Below, in pieces: positions 44,248-54,049 of a DNA stretch of 64,000 nucleotides. Each line of letters opens with the position of its first letter. The first letter of the stretch is position 1. The position numbers were made by a program, and so were the translations under genes. The stretch lies in NCBI GenBank assembly GCA_017985675.1, contig JAGNXB010000008.1, forward strand, positions 1 through 64,000. Direction: 5' to 3'. This DNA comes from Saprospiraceae bacterium. GTDB taxonomy: Bacteria; Bacteroidota; Bacteroidia; Chitinophagales; Saprospiraceae. Below the pieces are notes generated by a model that saw nothing but the letters and a program-made list of their open reading frames with translations, was not told the origin of the DNA and did no database searches.

Positions 44248-47200
44248 ATGATTGATAGAATTATTGCGTCCAGCATAAAAAATAAGTTGGTAATAGCCAT
44301 AATGACCCTTGCGCTCATTATTTGGGGTATTTGGAGTGCTGGTAGATTGCCGATAGACGCATTGCCTGACATCACAAATAATCAGGTACAAATCATTACG
44401 GTTTGTCCAACACTAGCTGGACAGGAAGTGGAACAATTAGTAACCTTCCCTATTGAACAAAGCATTGCCAATCTTCCGGACCTATTAGAAATGCGGAGTA
44501 TTTCGCGTTTTGGACTTTCGGTCATAACGGTTGTTTTTGACGAAAAGGTAGACATTTACTTTGCCCGGCAATTGATAAATGAGCGACTGGATGATGCTGA
44601 AAGCAATATTCCTAAAGGAATTGGATCACCTGAATTAGCTCCGGTTAGTACTGGCTTAGGTGAGGTATATCAATATATCATACACCCCAAAAAAGGAAGT
44701 GAACAGAAATATTCCGCTATGGACCTGCGAACCATGCAAGATTGGATCGTAGCTCGTCAATTGTATGGTACTCCGGGTATAGCTGAGGTAAACAGCTTTG
44801 GTGGAGAACTCAAACAATATGAAGTAGCCGTGAATCCCGACAGGCTATTCTCCTTGGAAGTATCCATCAGAGATATATTTAATGCACTCGAAAAGAATAA
44901 CGAAAATACAGGAGGTGCTTATATTGATAAAAAGCCCAATGCCTATTTTATCAGAGGAATAGGTTTGGTCGGCTCCTTCCAGGACATCAACAATATTGTT
45001 GTTAAAACTAACGCCAAGGGCATCCCTATCTTGATCAAGGATGTCGCAGAAGTCCGATATGGAAGTGCAGTTAGGTATGGTGCGATGACATACAATGGAC
45101 AGGTGGACGCTGTTGGCGGCATTGTCATGATGTTGAAAGGGGAGAATAGTGCAGAAGTGGTAAGCCGCGTAAAAGATAAAATGAAAATCATTCAAAAATC
45201 TCTACCGGCCGATGTTGTTGTAGAACCATTTTTGGATAGGACTGATTTAGTTAACCGCGCCATAACTACAGTAGAAAAAAACCTGATAGAAGGTGCTTTG
45301 ATCGTTATTTTTGTTTTGGTAGTTTTTCTTGGAAATTTCCGAGCCGGGTTAATTGTGGCTTCTGCCATTCCTTTATCCATGCTTTTTGCTTTGGGCATGA
45401 TGAATATTTTTGGTGTAAGTGCCAACCTGATGAGTTTAGGGGCGATTGATTTTGGTTTAATTGTTGACGGTGCAGTCATTATTGTAGAAGCGACAATGCA
45501 CCATTTGGGATTACGGAAAGGTTTTGGCAAGCTAAGCCAAAAGGAAATGGATAAGGAAGTGCTTGAATCGGCAACTAAAATTCGTAAAAGCGCCGCATTT
45601 GGGGAGATAATTATTCTCATAGTTTACATTCCGATTCTTACGCTGGTAGGCATTGAAGGTAAAATGTTTACGCCAATGGCTCAAACCGTTTCGTTTGCCA
45701 TTTTGGGTGCATTAATTCTTTCTTTCACGTATATCCCTATGATGTGCGCTCAGTTTCTTTCCAAAAAGGAATCACACAAATTAACTATTAGTGACCGTAT
45801 GATGAACGGTCTGCAGAACATGTATGCTCCATTGCTGGATAAAGCCATTCGCTTTAAAGCAATCGTTATTGGTATAACAGTTGCCCTATTTGCCCTATCG
45901 GTTTTTCTCTTTTCCAGAATGGGTGGTGAGTTTATACCAACGCTTCAAGAGGGAGATTTTGCTTTCCATTGTATTCTTCCACAAGGATCTTCTTTGTCGC
46001 AAAGTTTAGAAACTTCTATGAAGGCATCCAGAATATTAAAAGAGTTTGAAGAGGTGAAAATGGTGGTAGGTAAAACCGGAGCTGCGGAAGTGCCCACCGA
46101 CCCTATGCCTCCTGAAGCGACTGACATGATGATTATTTTGAAACAACCTTCTGAATGGGAAAGGGATATTACTTATGAACAATTGGCTGACGAAATGATG
46201 GAAAAACTGGAAATAATTCCCGGAATATTTTTTGAAAAAAATCAGCCTATACAAATGCGCTTCAACGAGTTAATGACAGGTATTCGACAGGATGTTGCAG
46301 TTAAAATATTCGGTGAAAATATGGATACATTGCTGACTTATGGTAATAAAGTTTCACAAATTGTTCAAACCGTTGAAGGAGCAACGGAACCCACAGTTGA
46401 ACGAGTCGCTGGACTACCTCAAATTGTTATCCGTTACAATCGAATCCAAATTGCGGCCTACGGCATCTCTATTGAAGATATCAATCATGTTATTAGTACG
46501 GCGTTTGCAGGTGGCACAGCAGGTGTTGTGTATGAAAACGAACGAAGATTCGATTTGGTAGTTCGTTTGGACAGTACACATCGCAACAACATTGAGGACG
46601 TAAGCCATTTATATGTTCCTGCTTCAAATGGAGCTCAGATTCCATTATCTCAATTGGCAGAGATTAAATTGGAATTGGGGCCGGCACAAATAAGCCGTGA
46701 GGATGGTAAACGAAGAATCGTTATTGGATTCAATGTAAAAGACAGAGATGTAGAAAGCGTAGTAGAAGACATTGAAAAACAACTCACAAAAAATGTAGAC
46801 CTGCCTGAAGGGTACTATTATACCTATGGAGGAACATTCGAAAACCTAAGGGCGGCATCTGCACGACTGATGATTGCCGTTCCAATTGCGTTAGGACTGA
46901 TTTTTCTTCTGCTTTACTTTACTTTTTCTTCTTTAAAACAAGCGACACTCATTTTTACTGCAATTCCTATGGCAGCCATTGGTGGTGTATTTGCCTTAAT
47001 TATTCGGGATATGCCCTTTAGTATTTCGGCAGGTGTGGGTTTTATTGCACTCTTTGGTGTTGCTGTGCTTAATGGTATTGTCCTTATTGGAACATTCAAC
47101 AACCTGCAAAAAGAAGGAATGACGGATATTGTTGAACGAATAAAAGAAGGAACTAAAATCCGGTTACGACCAGTATTAATGACAGCTATGGTGGCATCAT

Positions 47201-48609
47201 TAGGCTTTTTACCTATGGCCCTTTCTCAAAGTGCAGGAGCCGAAGTACAGCGACCTTTAGCAACTGTTGTAATTGGCGGTTTGCTTACGGCTACCTTCCT
47301 TACTTTGTTTGTATTGCCTTTACTTTACCAGTTGTTCTCAACTAAAATTAGACTTACTCGTAAAATGAAATCTATAAGTATCTTTATTTTTGCCTTGTTT
47401 TCATTTGCTGCGGCCAATGCACAAAGCGATACACTGAATACAATTAGTCTGAATGAAGCAGTTACAATTGCTTTGCAAAACAACCTGGAAATTCAATCAC
47501 AACGACTGAATGTTCAATCTTCTTCTATTTTGCAGAAATCGGTATTTGAATTGCCGAAGACAGATGTTAATTTTCAATTCGGACAGTACAACAGTATAAA
47601 TCAGGACAAGGCATTTCAGATATCTCAAAGGATTCCATTCCCAACTTATTTTTCTGCCAAATCAAACCTGTATAAAGCACAGCTGCTTGGAAGTCAGATT
47701 CAGTTACAGGCGACAGAAAATGAGATAAGGGCACAGGTAAACTATTGGTATTACCAATTGCAATATGCAGAACACGTGAAAAGCAAATTACAGACTTTGG
47801 ATAGTTTGTATACTAATTTTGTAAGTGTAGCTGCATTAAGATATAATTCGGGTGAAACGGGTTTGTTGGAAAAAGCAACTGCTGAAAATAAAAGGGGGCA
47901 GATATCGCTTTTGGTGCAACAGACAACACGAGATATAAAAACAGCTTACATTTCCCTGGCGGCCTTGATGAATAAAAACGAACAATTTACTATTTTGATG
48001 GAGGCAGAATTCCAACCTATTTCATTGATTTTGTCTTTGGATACCTCATTAATTGCCAATAATCCATCGATTAAATTGCGGCATCAACAAGCCGTTATTG
48101 CAAACCAAAGTAAAAAAGTAGAAGCTGCTTCAAATCTTCCCGATTTTACAGTGGGATACTTCAATCAGTCCTTAATCGGCACACAAACAGTAGATGGCAA
48201 AGATGTGTTTTATGGATCAAAGGACCGTTTTGACGGATTCAATTTGGGTGTTTCCATTCCATTGACTTATTTCAGCAATGCAAAAAAATTAGAGTCAATG
48301 GATTACAAAGCTCAGGCATTGCAAAGGGAGGCCGAAAGCGAAAGACGGACTGTTCAATCTCAGCTACAAAATGCATTTCAGCAATACAGTCAATTCATCT
48401 CGCAATATAATTACTTTGATACTGTAGCTTTGCCTAATGCAGAAACGCTTATCAGTACAGCAACGATAGGATTCAGTAGTGGGGATATTGGTTACATTGA
48501 GTATTTAACCGCTTTGCAAACAGCTGCAGACGCACAATTGGCTTATTTGGAAACTGTAGATCAACTCAATCAGGTTGCAATCCAAATTATTTATTTAACC
48601 AAGAATTAA
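44248..48609 (+). CDS. CusA/CzcA-type RND metal efflux pump fused to a TolC-like outer-membrane channel
   Basis: A 1453-residue protein. Residues 1-1039 are a full heavy-metal RND pump. The proton-relay motif in TM4, DFGLIVDGAVIIVEATM, has both Asp and the Glu of the zinc/divalent-cation (HME1-like) group, and AGQEVEQLVTFPIEQ and RFNELMTGIRQDVAVKIFG are typical. Residues 1040-1453 are a TolC-family outer-membrane factor with the two-repeat coiled-coil pattern. At the join, residue 1040 begins a near-perfect signal peptide (MKSISIFIFALFSFAAANAQ). The pump exports Zn/Co/Cd- or Cu/Ag-type ions. Such fusions occur elsewhere in Bacteroidota. Confidence 0.92.
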   Translation: MIDRIIASSIKNKLVIAIMTLALIIWGIWSAGRLPIDALPDITNNQVQIITVCPTLAGQEVEQLVTFPIEQSIANLPDLLEMRSISRFGLSVITVVFDEKVDIYFARQLINERLDDAESNIPKGIGSPELAPVSTGLGEVYQYIIHPKKGSEQKYSAMDLRTMQDWIVARQLYGTPGIAEVNSFGGELKQYEVAVNPDRLFSLEVSIRDIFNALEKNNENTGGAYIDKKPNAYFIRGIGLVGSFQDINNIVVKTNAKGIPILIKDVAEVRYGSAVRYGAMTYNGQVDAVGGIVMMLKGENSAEVVSRVKDKMKIIQKSLPADVVVEPFLDRTDLVNRAITTVEKNLIEGALIVIFVLVVFLGNFRAGLIVASAIPLSMLFALGMMNIFGVSANLMSLGAIDFGLIVDGAVIIVEATMHHLGLRKGFGKLSQKEMDKEVLESATKIRKSAAFGEIIILIVYIPILTLVGIEGKMFTPMAQTVSFAILGALILSFTYIPMMCAQFLSKKESHKLTISDRMMNGLQNMYAPLLDKAIRFKAIVIGITVALFALSVFLFSRMGGEFIPTLQEGDFAFHCILPQGSSLSQSLETSMKASRILKEFEEVKMVVGKTGAAEVPTDPMPPEATDMMIILKQPSEWERDITYEQLADEMMEKLEIIPGIFFEKNQPIQMRFNELMTGIRQDVAVKIFGENMDTLLTYGNKVSQIVQTVEGATEPTVERVAGLPQIVIRYNRIQIAAYGISIEDINHVISTAFAGGTAGVVYENERRFDLVVRLDSTHRNNIEDVSHLYVPASNGAQIPLSQLAEIKLELGPAQISREDGKRRIVIGFNVKDRDVESVVEDIEKQLTKNVDLPEGYYYTYGGTFENLRAASARLMIAVPIALGLIFLLLYFTFSSLKQATLIFTAIPMAAIGGVFALIIRDMPFSISAGVGFIALFGVAVLNGIVLIGTFNNLQKEGMTDIVERIKEGTKIRLRPVLMTAMVASLGFLPMALSQSAGAEVQRPLATVVIGGLLTATFLTLFVLPLLYQLFSTKIRLTRKMKSISIFIFALFSFAAANAQSDTLNTISLNEAVTIALQNNLEIQSQRLNVQSSSILQKSVFELPKTDVNFQFGQYNSINQDKAFQISQRIPFPTYFSAKSNLYKAQLLGSQIQLQATENEIRAQVNYWYYQLQYAEHVKSKLQTLDSLYTNFVSVAALRYNSGETGLLEKATAENKRGQISLLVQQTTRDIKTAYISLAALMNKNEQFTILMEAEFQPISLILSLDTSLIANNPSIKLRHQQAVIANQSKKVEAASNLPDFTVGYFNQSLIGTQTVDGKDVFYGSKDRFDGFNLGVSIPLTYFSNAKKLESMDYKAQALQREAESERRTVQSQLQNAFQQYSQFISQYNYFDTVALPNAETLISTATIGFSSGDIGYIEYLTALQTAADAQLAYLETVDQLNQVAIQIIYLTKN

Positions 48610-48620
48610 AATTTAGGATT

Positions 48621-50006
48621 ATGAAACAATTGGTTAAAGTTAGATCAAAAAACGAAAAAATGATCATGATGAACAATTCAATTAGCACATTAAGTGTAAT
48701 CGTACTAATTCTCATATTATCTGCTTGCCATTCTCAATCTGGAGAAGAGGGACATGCTCATGAAAATGAAAAGGCACCTGATGCACAAACAGAAAACCAT
48801 GATGAACATGAAAACACGAATACTGCAGTCCTTACCAATGAACAAGTCAAAACCATCGGAATTGAGTACGGAATTATTGAAAAAAAGCAACTTACAGCAA
48901 CATTAAAGCTTAACGGTCTCTTACGAGTTCCCAATAATCAACAGGCAAGTGTTACATCATTATTTGGTGGTGTTGTAAATACACTTCCTATTCAGCAGGG
49001 GAATAGAGTACGCAGGGGGCAGGTCCTGGCAACATTAACTAATACTAATTTTATAATTATTCAGGAGGAATATTTAACTATTTCATCAAAGCTATCTTTA
49101 GCAGAATTGGGGTACAATAGGCAAAAGGAACTGCAACAAGGGAATGCCACGTCGACAAAAAATGTTCAGGAGGCGGAGAGTGAATTAAGCGCCTTAAAAG
49201 CTCAAAAGGCAAGTCTTAGAAAACAGTTGGAATTGCTTGGGATTGACCACTCCTCACTTACGAGTAATAATATAAAGTCCGTAATTAGTGTTAGAAGTCC
49301 TATTGATGGAATAATAAGTAATATTTATGTCTATCTTGGAAGCTATGTAGACATGAATAAGCCCATAGCAGACATTGTAGACAACAATCAACTGCATTTA
49401 GATTTATATGTGTATGAAAAAGATTTGCCTAAGCTGGGAGTAGGACAAAATATTCATTTTACCCTTACAAACAATCCTGGCAAGGAGTATGATGCTCAAG
49501 TTTATGCCGTCAGCAACACTTTTGAACCCAATACTAAAACTGTCGCCGTTCATGCCAATGTAAAAGGCGATAAACAAGGGTTGATTGACGGAATGAGTAT
49601 TACTGCCTTGGTCAGTTTAGAAAATGCTACAGTTAATGCTGTACCGGTCAATGCCCTTGTTAACCATGAAGGACAAGACTATATTTTTATTGTCACTGAC
49701 GCTCATAGCGAAGAAGAGCACCACGATAATGAGGGGGGGGCAAAAGATAAACACGATGAGCTCGGACATAAACATGAAGAAGAAGGAACTCATAAACACG
49801 CAGTTAAAACTTCAGAAACTGGCCACGCAAACGAAGCAGAAGGAATAGTATTTGAAAAAATACCGGTCCGAAAAGGTACAACGGATATAGGTTACTGCGA
49901 AATTACCTTATTGAAAGAAATACCAGCAAACAGTAAGGTAGTAGTGAACGGAGCGTTTTTTATCTTAGCTAAAATGAACAACAAAGGCGAAGGACATGCA
50001 CATTGA
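48621..50006 (+). CDS. RND periplasmic adaptor (CzcB/CusB type), His-rich lipoprotein
   Basis: A 461-residue membrane-fusion protein, 11 bases after the pump gene. Lipobox LILSAC near residue 36; later ATGs at 48660 and 48666 would also give good signals. Residues 39-68 are His/Glu-rich (GHAHENEK, NHDEHEN). The barrel-sandwich domain is VTSLFGGVVNTLPIQQGNRV and SPIDGIISNIYVYLG around a helical hairpin. A second His-rich loop (HSEEEHHDNEGG to THKHAV, about residues 362-400) interrupts the last domain, and the end is GEGHAH. A run of eight G at 49733-49740 lies in this loop. Confidence 0.92.
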   Translation: MKQLVKVRSKNEKMIMMNNSISTLSVIVLILILSACHSQSGEEGHAHENEKAPDAQTENHDEHENTNTAVLTNEQVKTIGIEYGIIEKKQLTATLKLNGLLRVPNNQQASVTSLFGGVVNTLPIQQGNRVRRGQVLATLTNTNFIIIQEEYLTISSKLSLAELGYNRQKELQQGNATSTKNVQEAESELSALKAQKASLRKQLELLGIDHSSLTSNNIKSVISVRSPIDGIISNIYVYLGSYVDMNKPIADIVDNNQLHLDLYVYEKDLPKLGVGQNIHFTLTNNPGKEYDAQVYAVSNTFEPNTKTVAVHANVKGDKQGLIDGMSITALVSLENATVNAVPVNALVNHEGQDYIFIVTDAHSEEEHHDNEGGAKDKHDELGHKHEEEGTHKHAVKTSETGHANEAEGIVFEKIPVRKGTTDIGYCEITLLKEIPANSKVVVNGAFFILAKMNNKGEGHAH

Positions 50007-50049
50007 TAAAGTAAATCATTTCAATTATAAACACATTAAATCAAAGTAC

Positions 50050-50274
50050 ATGAAAAAAACAAAAATGATTATTCTGCTCTTAGGAGTATTTACTCTAGGA
50101 ATGACCGGATGTGGTGATTCCAAAGTAAAGGAGAAAACTGAACACCATGAAGGTGATCATGATCACGAAGGAGAGCCTGATCATAAACATCAAGAAGGAG
50201 AAGAAGACCATCACAAAGGCGAAAATCATGAACATAAAGCTGGGGAAGAAAATCATGAAGGACATGCGCAATAA
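50050..50274 (+). CDS. Small His/Asp/Glu-rich lipoprotein, probable metal buffer
   Basis: A 74-residue protein from the ATG at 50050 (MKKTKMIILLLGVFTLGMTG), with lipobox GMTGC. Almost the whole mature part is a repeat of HEGDHDHEG, DHKHQEGEED and HKGENHEH type, with about a quarter His. It fits a periplasmic metal-ion sponge for the neighbouring efflux pump. The upstream frame from 49996 overlaps the adaptor gene and is not used. Confidence 0.78.
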   Translation: MKKTKMIILLLGVFTLGMTGCGDSKVKEKTEHHEGDHDHEGEPDHKHQEGEEDHHKGENHEHKAGEENHEGHAQ

Positions 50275-50373
50275 TTAAAAATATATGGGTAGAGGATTGA
50301 TTATGCATTTCTATGTCATAAAAAGGTCTACATAATTATATCCTCTTGTCCATTCTAATAAATATAAAATACC

Positions 50374-52260
50374 ATGAAATTACCATTTAACGATAAAAAG
50401 TTTATTTTTCTTCTTGTTGCAATTACCATAGTTATTGTATTAGAAGTTTTATCCATAATTGGCATTAATATACCCATGCCTTATGCACCGTTTATTTTCG
50501 CAGGCTTTATTCTTGCAATCGGCTATAAGGTTTTGAGGAGTGGCGTACAAGCCATTCCGAAACTGCAATTCAGTAATATTAATCTCCTCATGCTCATTGC
50601 AGTTATCGGGGCTTTTTATCTGAGAGAATATCCCGAAGCAGCAGTTTTAGTAGTTTTGTATGTCTTGGGTGAAAGATTAGAAGATATTGGCATAGAAAAT
50701 TCAAAATCTGCCTTAGATGAATTAGTTAGCAAAGCACCAAAGACTGCGTTTGTTAAAACTGAAGAGAATTTTGTTCCGATCGACAAAATCCCTGTAGGCA
50801 CCATCATACAGGTGAAACCTGGTGAAATGATACCGCTCGATGGTAAGATTATTTCAGGGGAAACAACAGTTGATGAAGCGGCCATTACAGGTGAGCCTAT
50901 CCCAAAAGACAAGTATGTTGGAGATAACCTGTTTGCAGGAACCTTAAATAAAAACGGTTTTGTAGAAATAGAAACTACCAAACTTTCAATTGATACCACT
51001 TTTTCAAAAATTGTTCGACTCACCTTTGAAGCTTCTGCCAACAAAAGTGAAACGGAAAAATTTATTCAACAATTTTCGAAGTACTACACACCAACTATGA
51101 TAGCATTATCCCTATTGCTATTTGTAGTACCAGTTTTTGTTCTTGATTTAGATTTTGACCAATGGCTCTTACAGGCAATCACACTTTTAGTCATTGCTTG
51201 CCCCTGTGCTCTGGTTATATCAACTCCTGTTGCTATATATGCTGCCATTGGCAATGCATCAGCCAAAGGGGCATTGGTAAAGGGAGGAAAATATATTGAG
51301 GCTATAGCAAATATCAAAGCCATTGCTTTAGACAAAACACGAACAATCACCTTTGGAAATCCAGTTGTTAGTGATGTCCTTCCATTAAATGGAACAAGCC
51401 GGGAAGAACTTCTGGCTTGCACCGCAGGAGCAGAAATATTCAGCGAGCACCCATTGGCACAAGCCATTGTTGATGCAAGCCGAAAAGAAGGATTTGAACC
51501 TCATAAAACCGAATCCTTTAAAAGCTTTATGGGAAAAGGTGCAATTGCAAAATGTTTAGTGTGCGAAGACGAAACCATTTTTGTAGGTAAATTAGATTTC
51601 ATTAAAGAACATCACCACACCGACATCGAAGCTGAAAAAATTGTTGAGCAGCTTTCCGCTCAAGGTAAAACAAGCGTTGTCGTAAGTTTTGGAAATGGGA
51701 TAGCAGGAGTTATCGGACTAATGGACGAAATAAAGCCTGACAGTGCAGCCGCTTTGGAAGAAATTGAAGCACTCGGTATTGAACCTGTTATGCTCACAGG
51801 CGACAACGAGAAAGCTGCAAACTATGTAGCACAACAGGTAGGCATAAGCAAAGTATTTGGCAATATGCTACCTGAAAATAAAGCTGAAAAAATTAAAGAA
51901 CTCTTACAGCAATTTGGAACAGTTGCCATGGTAGGCGATGGAATAAATGATGCACCGGCACTGGCGCAATCCACTGTAGGCATTGCAATGGGAGCAGCAG
52001 GAAGTGACACAGCTATTGAAACTGCAAATATTGCACTTATGAACGACAAACTTTCACTTATTCCTTTTCTCATTCGTTTAAGTAAAAAAACTTTGCAAAG
52101 AATAAAATTCAACACCTTTGGAGCAATAGCCGTCAAACTCATTTTCATTACTCTTGCCTTTATTGGCTATAGCAATTTGGTTTTCGCTATTGCCGCTGAT
52201 GTGGGAGTAACGTTGATAGTAATTTTAACCAGTTTAAATTTAATGAATTACAAAGAATAA
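50374..52260 (+). CDS. P1B-type heavy-metal ATPase (Zn/Cd/Pb class) with variant DKTRT motif
   Basis: A 628-residue protein with eight predicted membrane helices and no N-terminal metal-binding domain. Motifs: actuator ITGEP, metal site VIACPCALVIS (CPC), the class-specific SEHPLAQA, TGDNEKAA, hinge GDGINDAPAL, and the last-helix Asp in IAADVGVTLIV, typical of the zinc class. The phosphorylation motif reads DKTRTIT, not DKTGT; the codons are GAC AAA ACA CGA ACA. It pumps divalent metal ions out of the cytoplasm. Last gene of the metal cassette, 99 bases after the lipoprotein gene. Confidence 0.9.
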   Translation: MKLPFNDKKFIFLLVAITIVIVLEVLSIIGINIPMPYAPFIFAGFILAIGYKVLRSGVQAIPKLQFSNINLLMLIAVIGAFYLREYPEAAVLVVLYVLGERLEDIGIENSKSALDELVSKAPKTAFVKTEENFVPIDKIPVGTIIQVKPGEMIPLDGKIISGETTVDEAAITGEPIPKDKYVGDNLFAGTLNKNGFVEIETTKLSIDTTFSKIVRLTFEASANKSETEKFIQQFSKYYTPTMIALSLLLFVVPVFVLDLDFDQWLLQAITLLVIACPCALVISTPVAIYAAIGNASAKGALVKGGKYIEAIANIKAIALDKTRTITFGNPVVSDVLPLNGTSREELLACTAGAEIFSEHPLAQAIVDASRKEGFEPHKTESFKSFMGKGAIAKCLVCEDETIFVGKLDFIKEHHHTDIEAEKIVEQLSAQGKTSVVVSFGNGIAGVIGLMDEIKPDSAAALEEIEALGIEPVMLTGDNEKAANYVAQQVGISKVFGNMLPENKAEKIKELLQQFGTVAMVGDGINDAPALAQSTVGIAMGAAGSDTAIETANIALMNDKLSLIPFLIRLSKKTLQRIKFNTFGAIAVKLIFITLAFIGYSNLVFAIAADVGVTLIVILTSLNLMNYKE

Positions 52261-52672
52261 ACATATAAAGACAATGCAAATTATAGCATTATTTATTAAA
52301 CTTAGGATGTATACCTATGGTTATTTACGCAGGTGAAGTCATTATTAACCCAAAATATAGTTTGACAAAGACCTAGCTATGATGATATAATTAATGTTTG
52401 GTTCGTTCAAGGATTTATGTCAGGGAGAAATAACACACTTTCAAGAACCTTCAGGTTGGCTTATTAATGATTTTGAAAACTACTTGGACCCATATATAAA
52501 TTATATTTATAGATATCCAGGTATATTTCACTGAGGCCTATTGTTAGGGATGAGGAATGAGCAACTAATCTAAAATGGAGATCTTAAAGGATTTTTATAC
52601 AAATGGTATTTCATCAGGTTAATTTTATAGAAGCTAAGTATGATTTAGGCCTTTTCATCGAATAATTACTAT
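52261..52672. other. Intergenic region
   Basis: About 410 bases of AT-rich DNA; no ORF, repeat or hairpin that could be supported. It marks the end of the metal cassette. Confidence 0.5.
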
Positions 52673-53497
52673 TTATTTTAATGTTGGTATCCATTCCTTT
52701 AATAATAAATACAGCCTGCCATGGGCCTCGCTTACGGCAGCGATGACCATTTCAACTGTGGTAGCCTGGATACGTTCGGGCGGATAACAGACATTGGATA
52801 CCACTGATAGTCCGGCGACTTTCATACCCATATGCCGCGCTGCAATCACTTCCGGTACAGTAGACATCCCGACCAGATCACCTCCAATGCGATGCAACCA
52901 GGTATATTCCGCCGGTGTTTCCATATTGGGTCCGGGAAGGCTGACATACGTGCCCTCCAATAAACGCATAGGGATGCGGCTGGCGGCATTCATTCCCAGT
53001 TGACGCCACGCCGCATCATACGCATCCGACATATCGGGGAATCGAGGCCCCAGTCGTTCGTCATTCGGTCCCCGGAGGGGGTTGTCGGGGATCAGGTTAA
53101 TATGGTCCCGCAGGAGCACCAGATCACCGGCTTGCTGGTCCGGATGGAGGCCGCCTGCTGCATTGGTGAAGATCATGCCCGCACAACCCAATCGACCCAG
53201 CGTGCGCACAGGATGGACTATCTCCTGCATGCTGAGCCCTTCGTAGTAGTGCGATCGCCCGGCGAGCACCGCAATGGGGGTGTCCCCTACCATTCCCAGG
53301 ATGATCGATCCCTGGTGGCTTTTCACACTGGGAGCGATGAAATGTGGAATATCGCTGTAGGGAATGCGCAAGGTTTCTTTCATAAAATCGAGGCTGCTAC
53401 CACCGCCCGTTCCCAGGGTCAAGCCATATTTGGGAAGATAGGGTAGATGTTGGCGGAGCCAGGCTGCTGCTTCCTCTGCACGTTCGTAAGCGGACAT
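52673..53497 (-). CDS. Purine-nucleoside phosphorylase
   Basis: A 274-residue protein from the ATG at 53497 (MSAYERAEEAAAWLR); in-frame ATGs at 53500 and 53518 are also possible, but a promoter-like TAGACTTTG falls near 53518. Family marks: AGRSHYYEGLSMQEIVHPVR, TNAAGGLHPDQQAGDLVLL, LPGPNMETPAEY and VGMSTVPEVIAARHMGMKV. It splits purine nucleosides with phosphate to base and ribose 1-phosphate. The usual phosphate loop GSGLG is GTGGGS here (TLGTGGGSSLD), a variation noted separately. Confidence 0.92.
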   Translation of the reverse strand: MSAYERAEEAAAWLRQHLPYLPKYGLTLGTGGGSSLDFMKETLRIPYSDIPHFIAPSVKSHQGSIILGMVGDTPIAVLAGRSHYYEGLSMQEIVHPVRTLGRLGCAGMIFTNAAGGLHPDQQAGDLVLLRDHINLIPDNPLRGPNDERLGPRFPDMSDAYDAAWRQLGMNAASRIPMRLLEGTYVSLPGPNMETPAEYTWLHRIGGDLVGMSTVPEVIAARHMGMKVAGLSVVSNVCYPPERIQATTVEMVIAAVSEAHGRLYLLLKEWIPTLK

Positions 53498-53620
53498 CAT
53501 TTTGAATGATTTTTTCAAAGTCTAAAAATACTGTTTTTTACCGGCCCCAACGATTTATGCCCTTGATACGTTATCAACAGTATCATCCGCTGATTTTTTA
53601 TTCCTTTAAAATGAATTAAC

Positions 53621-54049
53621 ATGTTACGAATGACCTTTTTTGCCCTACTGACCTCTTTTGTGGTCATATTGGCGTCTTGCTCCAAAAAATCAGATTTACC
53701 TGTGGTGCTCGAATTAAAATATGATCAATGGTCCAATGGACCCGGTTTAAAAATGCAGTTGTCAGGAGAAATACAGGACAGCCGGTGCCCGATTAATGAA
53801 TTAATGGACATCGATTGTGTATGGCAGGGATTTGCACAGGGGATTGTGTCGGCAGAGATCAGCGGAAATAGCCATTCTATTCCTTATACGATCATGGGAT
53901 TATGTGATACCGCCACGGATACCTGTGGGACCGTCGTCGATACACTGGGTTATCATTTTCGATTTATTTCACTGGATCCTTATCCTGATGCGCTCACGCC
54001 TCCCCAGCAATCAGATTATCTGCTCACGGTGGAAGTGGAGAAGAAATAA
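53621..54049 (+). CDS. Hypothetical lipoprotein
   Basis: A 142-residue protein with a signal peptide and lipobox (VVILASC). The mature part has four Cys in two pairs (SRCPINELMDIDCVW and GLCDTATDTCGT), which could form disulfides, and beta-rich surroundings. No family recognised. It faces away from the PNP gene and has its own promoter region. Likely outer-membrane or periplasmic lipoprotein. Confidence 0.75.
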   Translation: MLRMTFFALLTSFVVILASCSKKSDLPVVLELKYDQWSNGPGLKMQLSGEIQDSRCPINELMDIDCVWQGFAQGIVSAEISGNSHSIPYTIMGLCDTATDTCGTVVDTLGYHFRFISLDPYPDALTPPQQSDYLLTVEVEKK

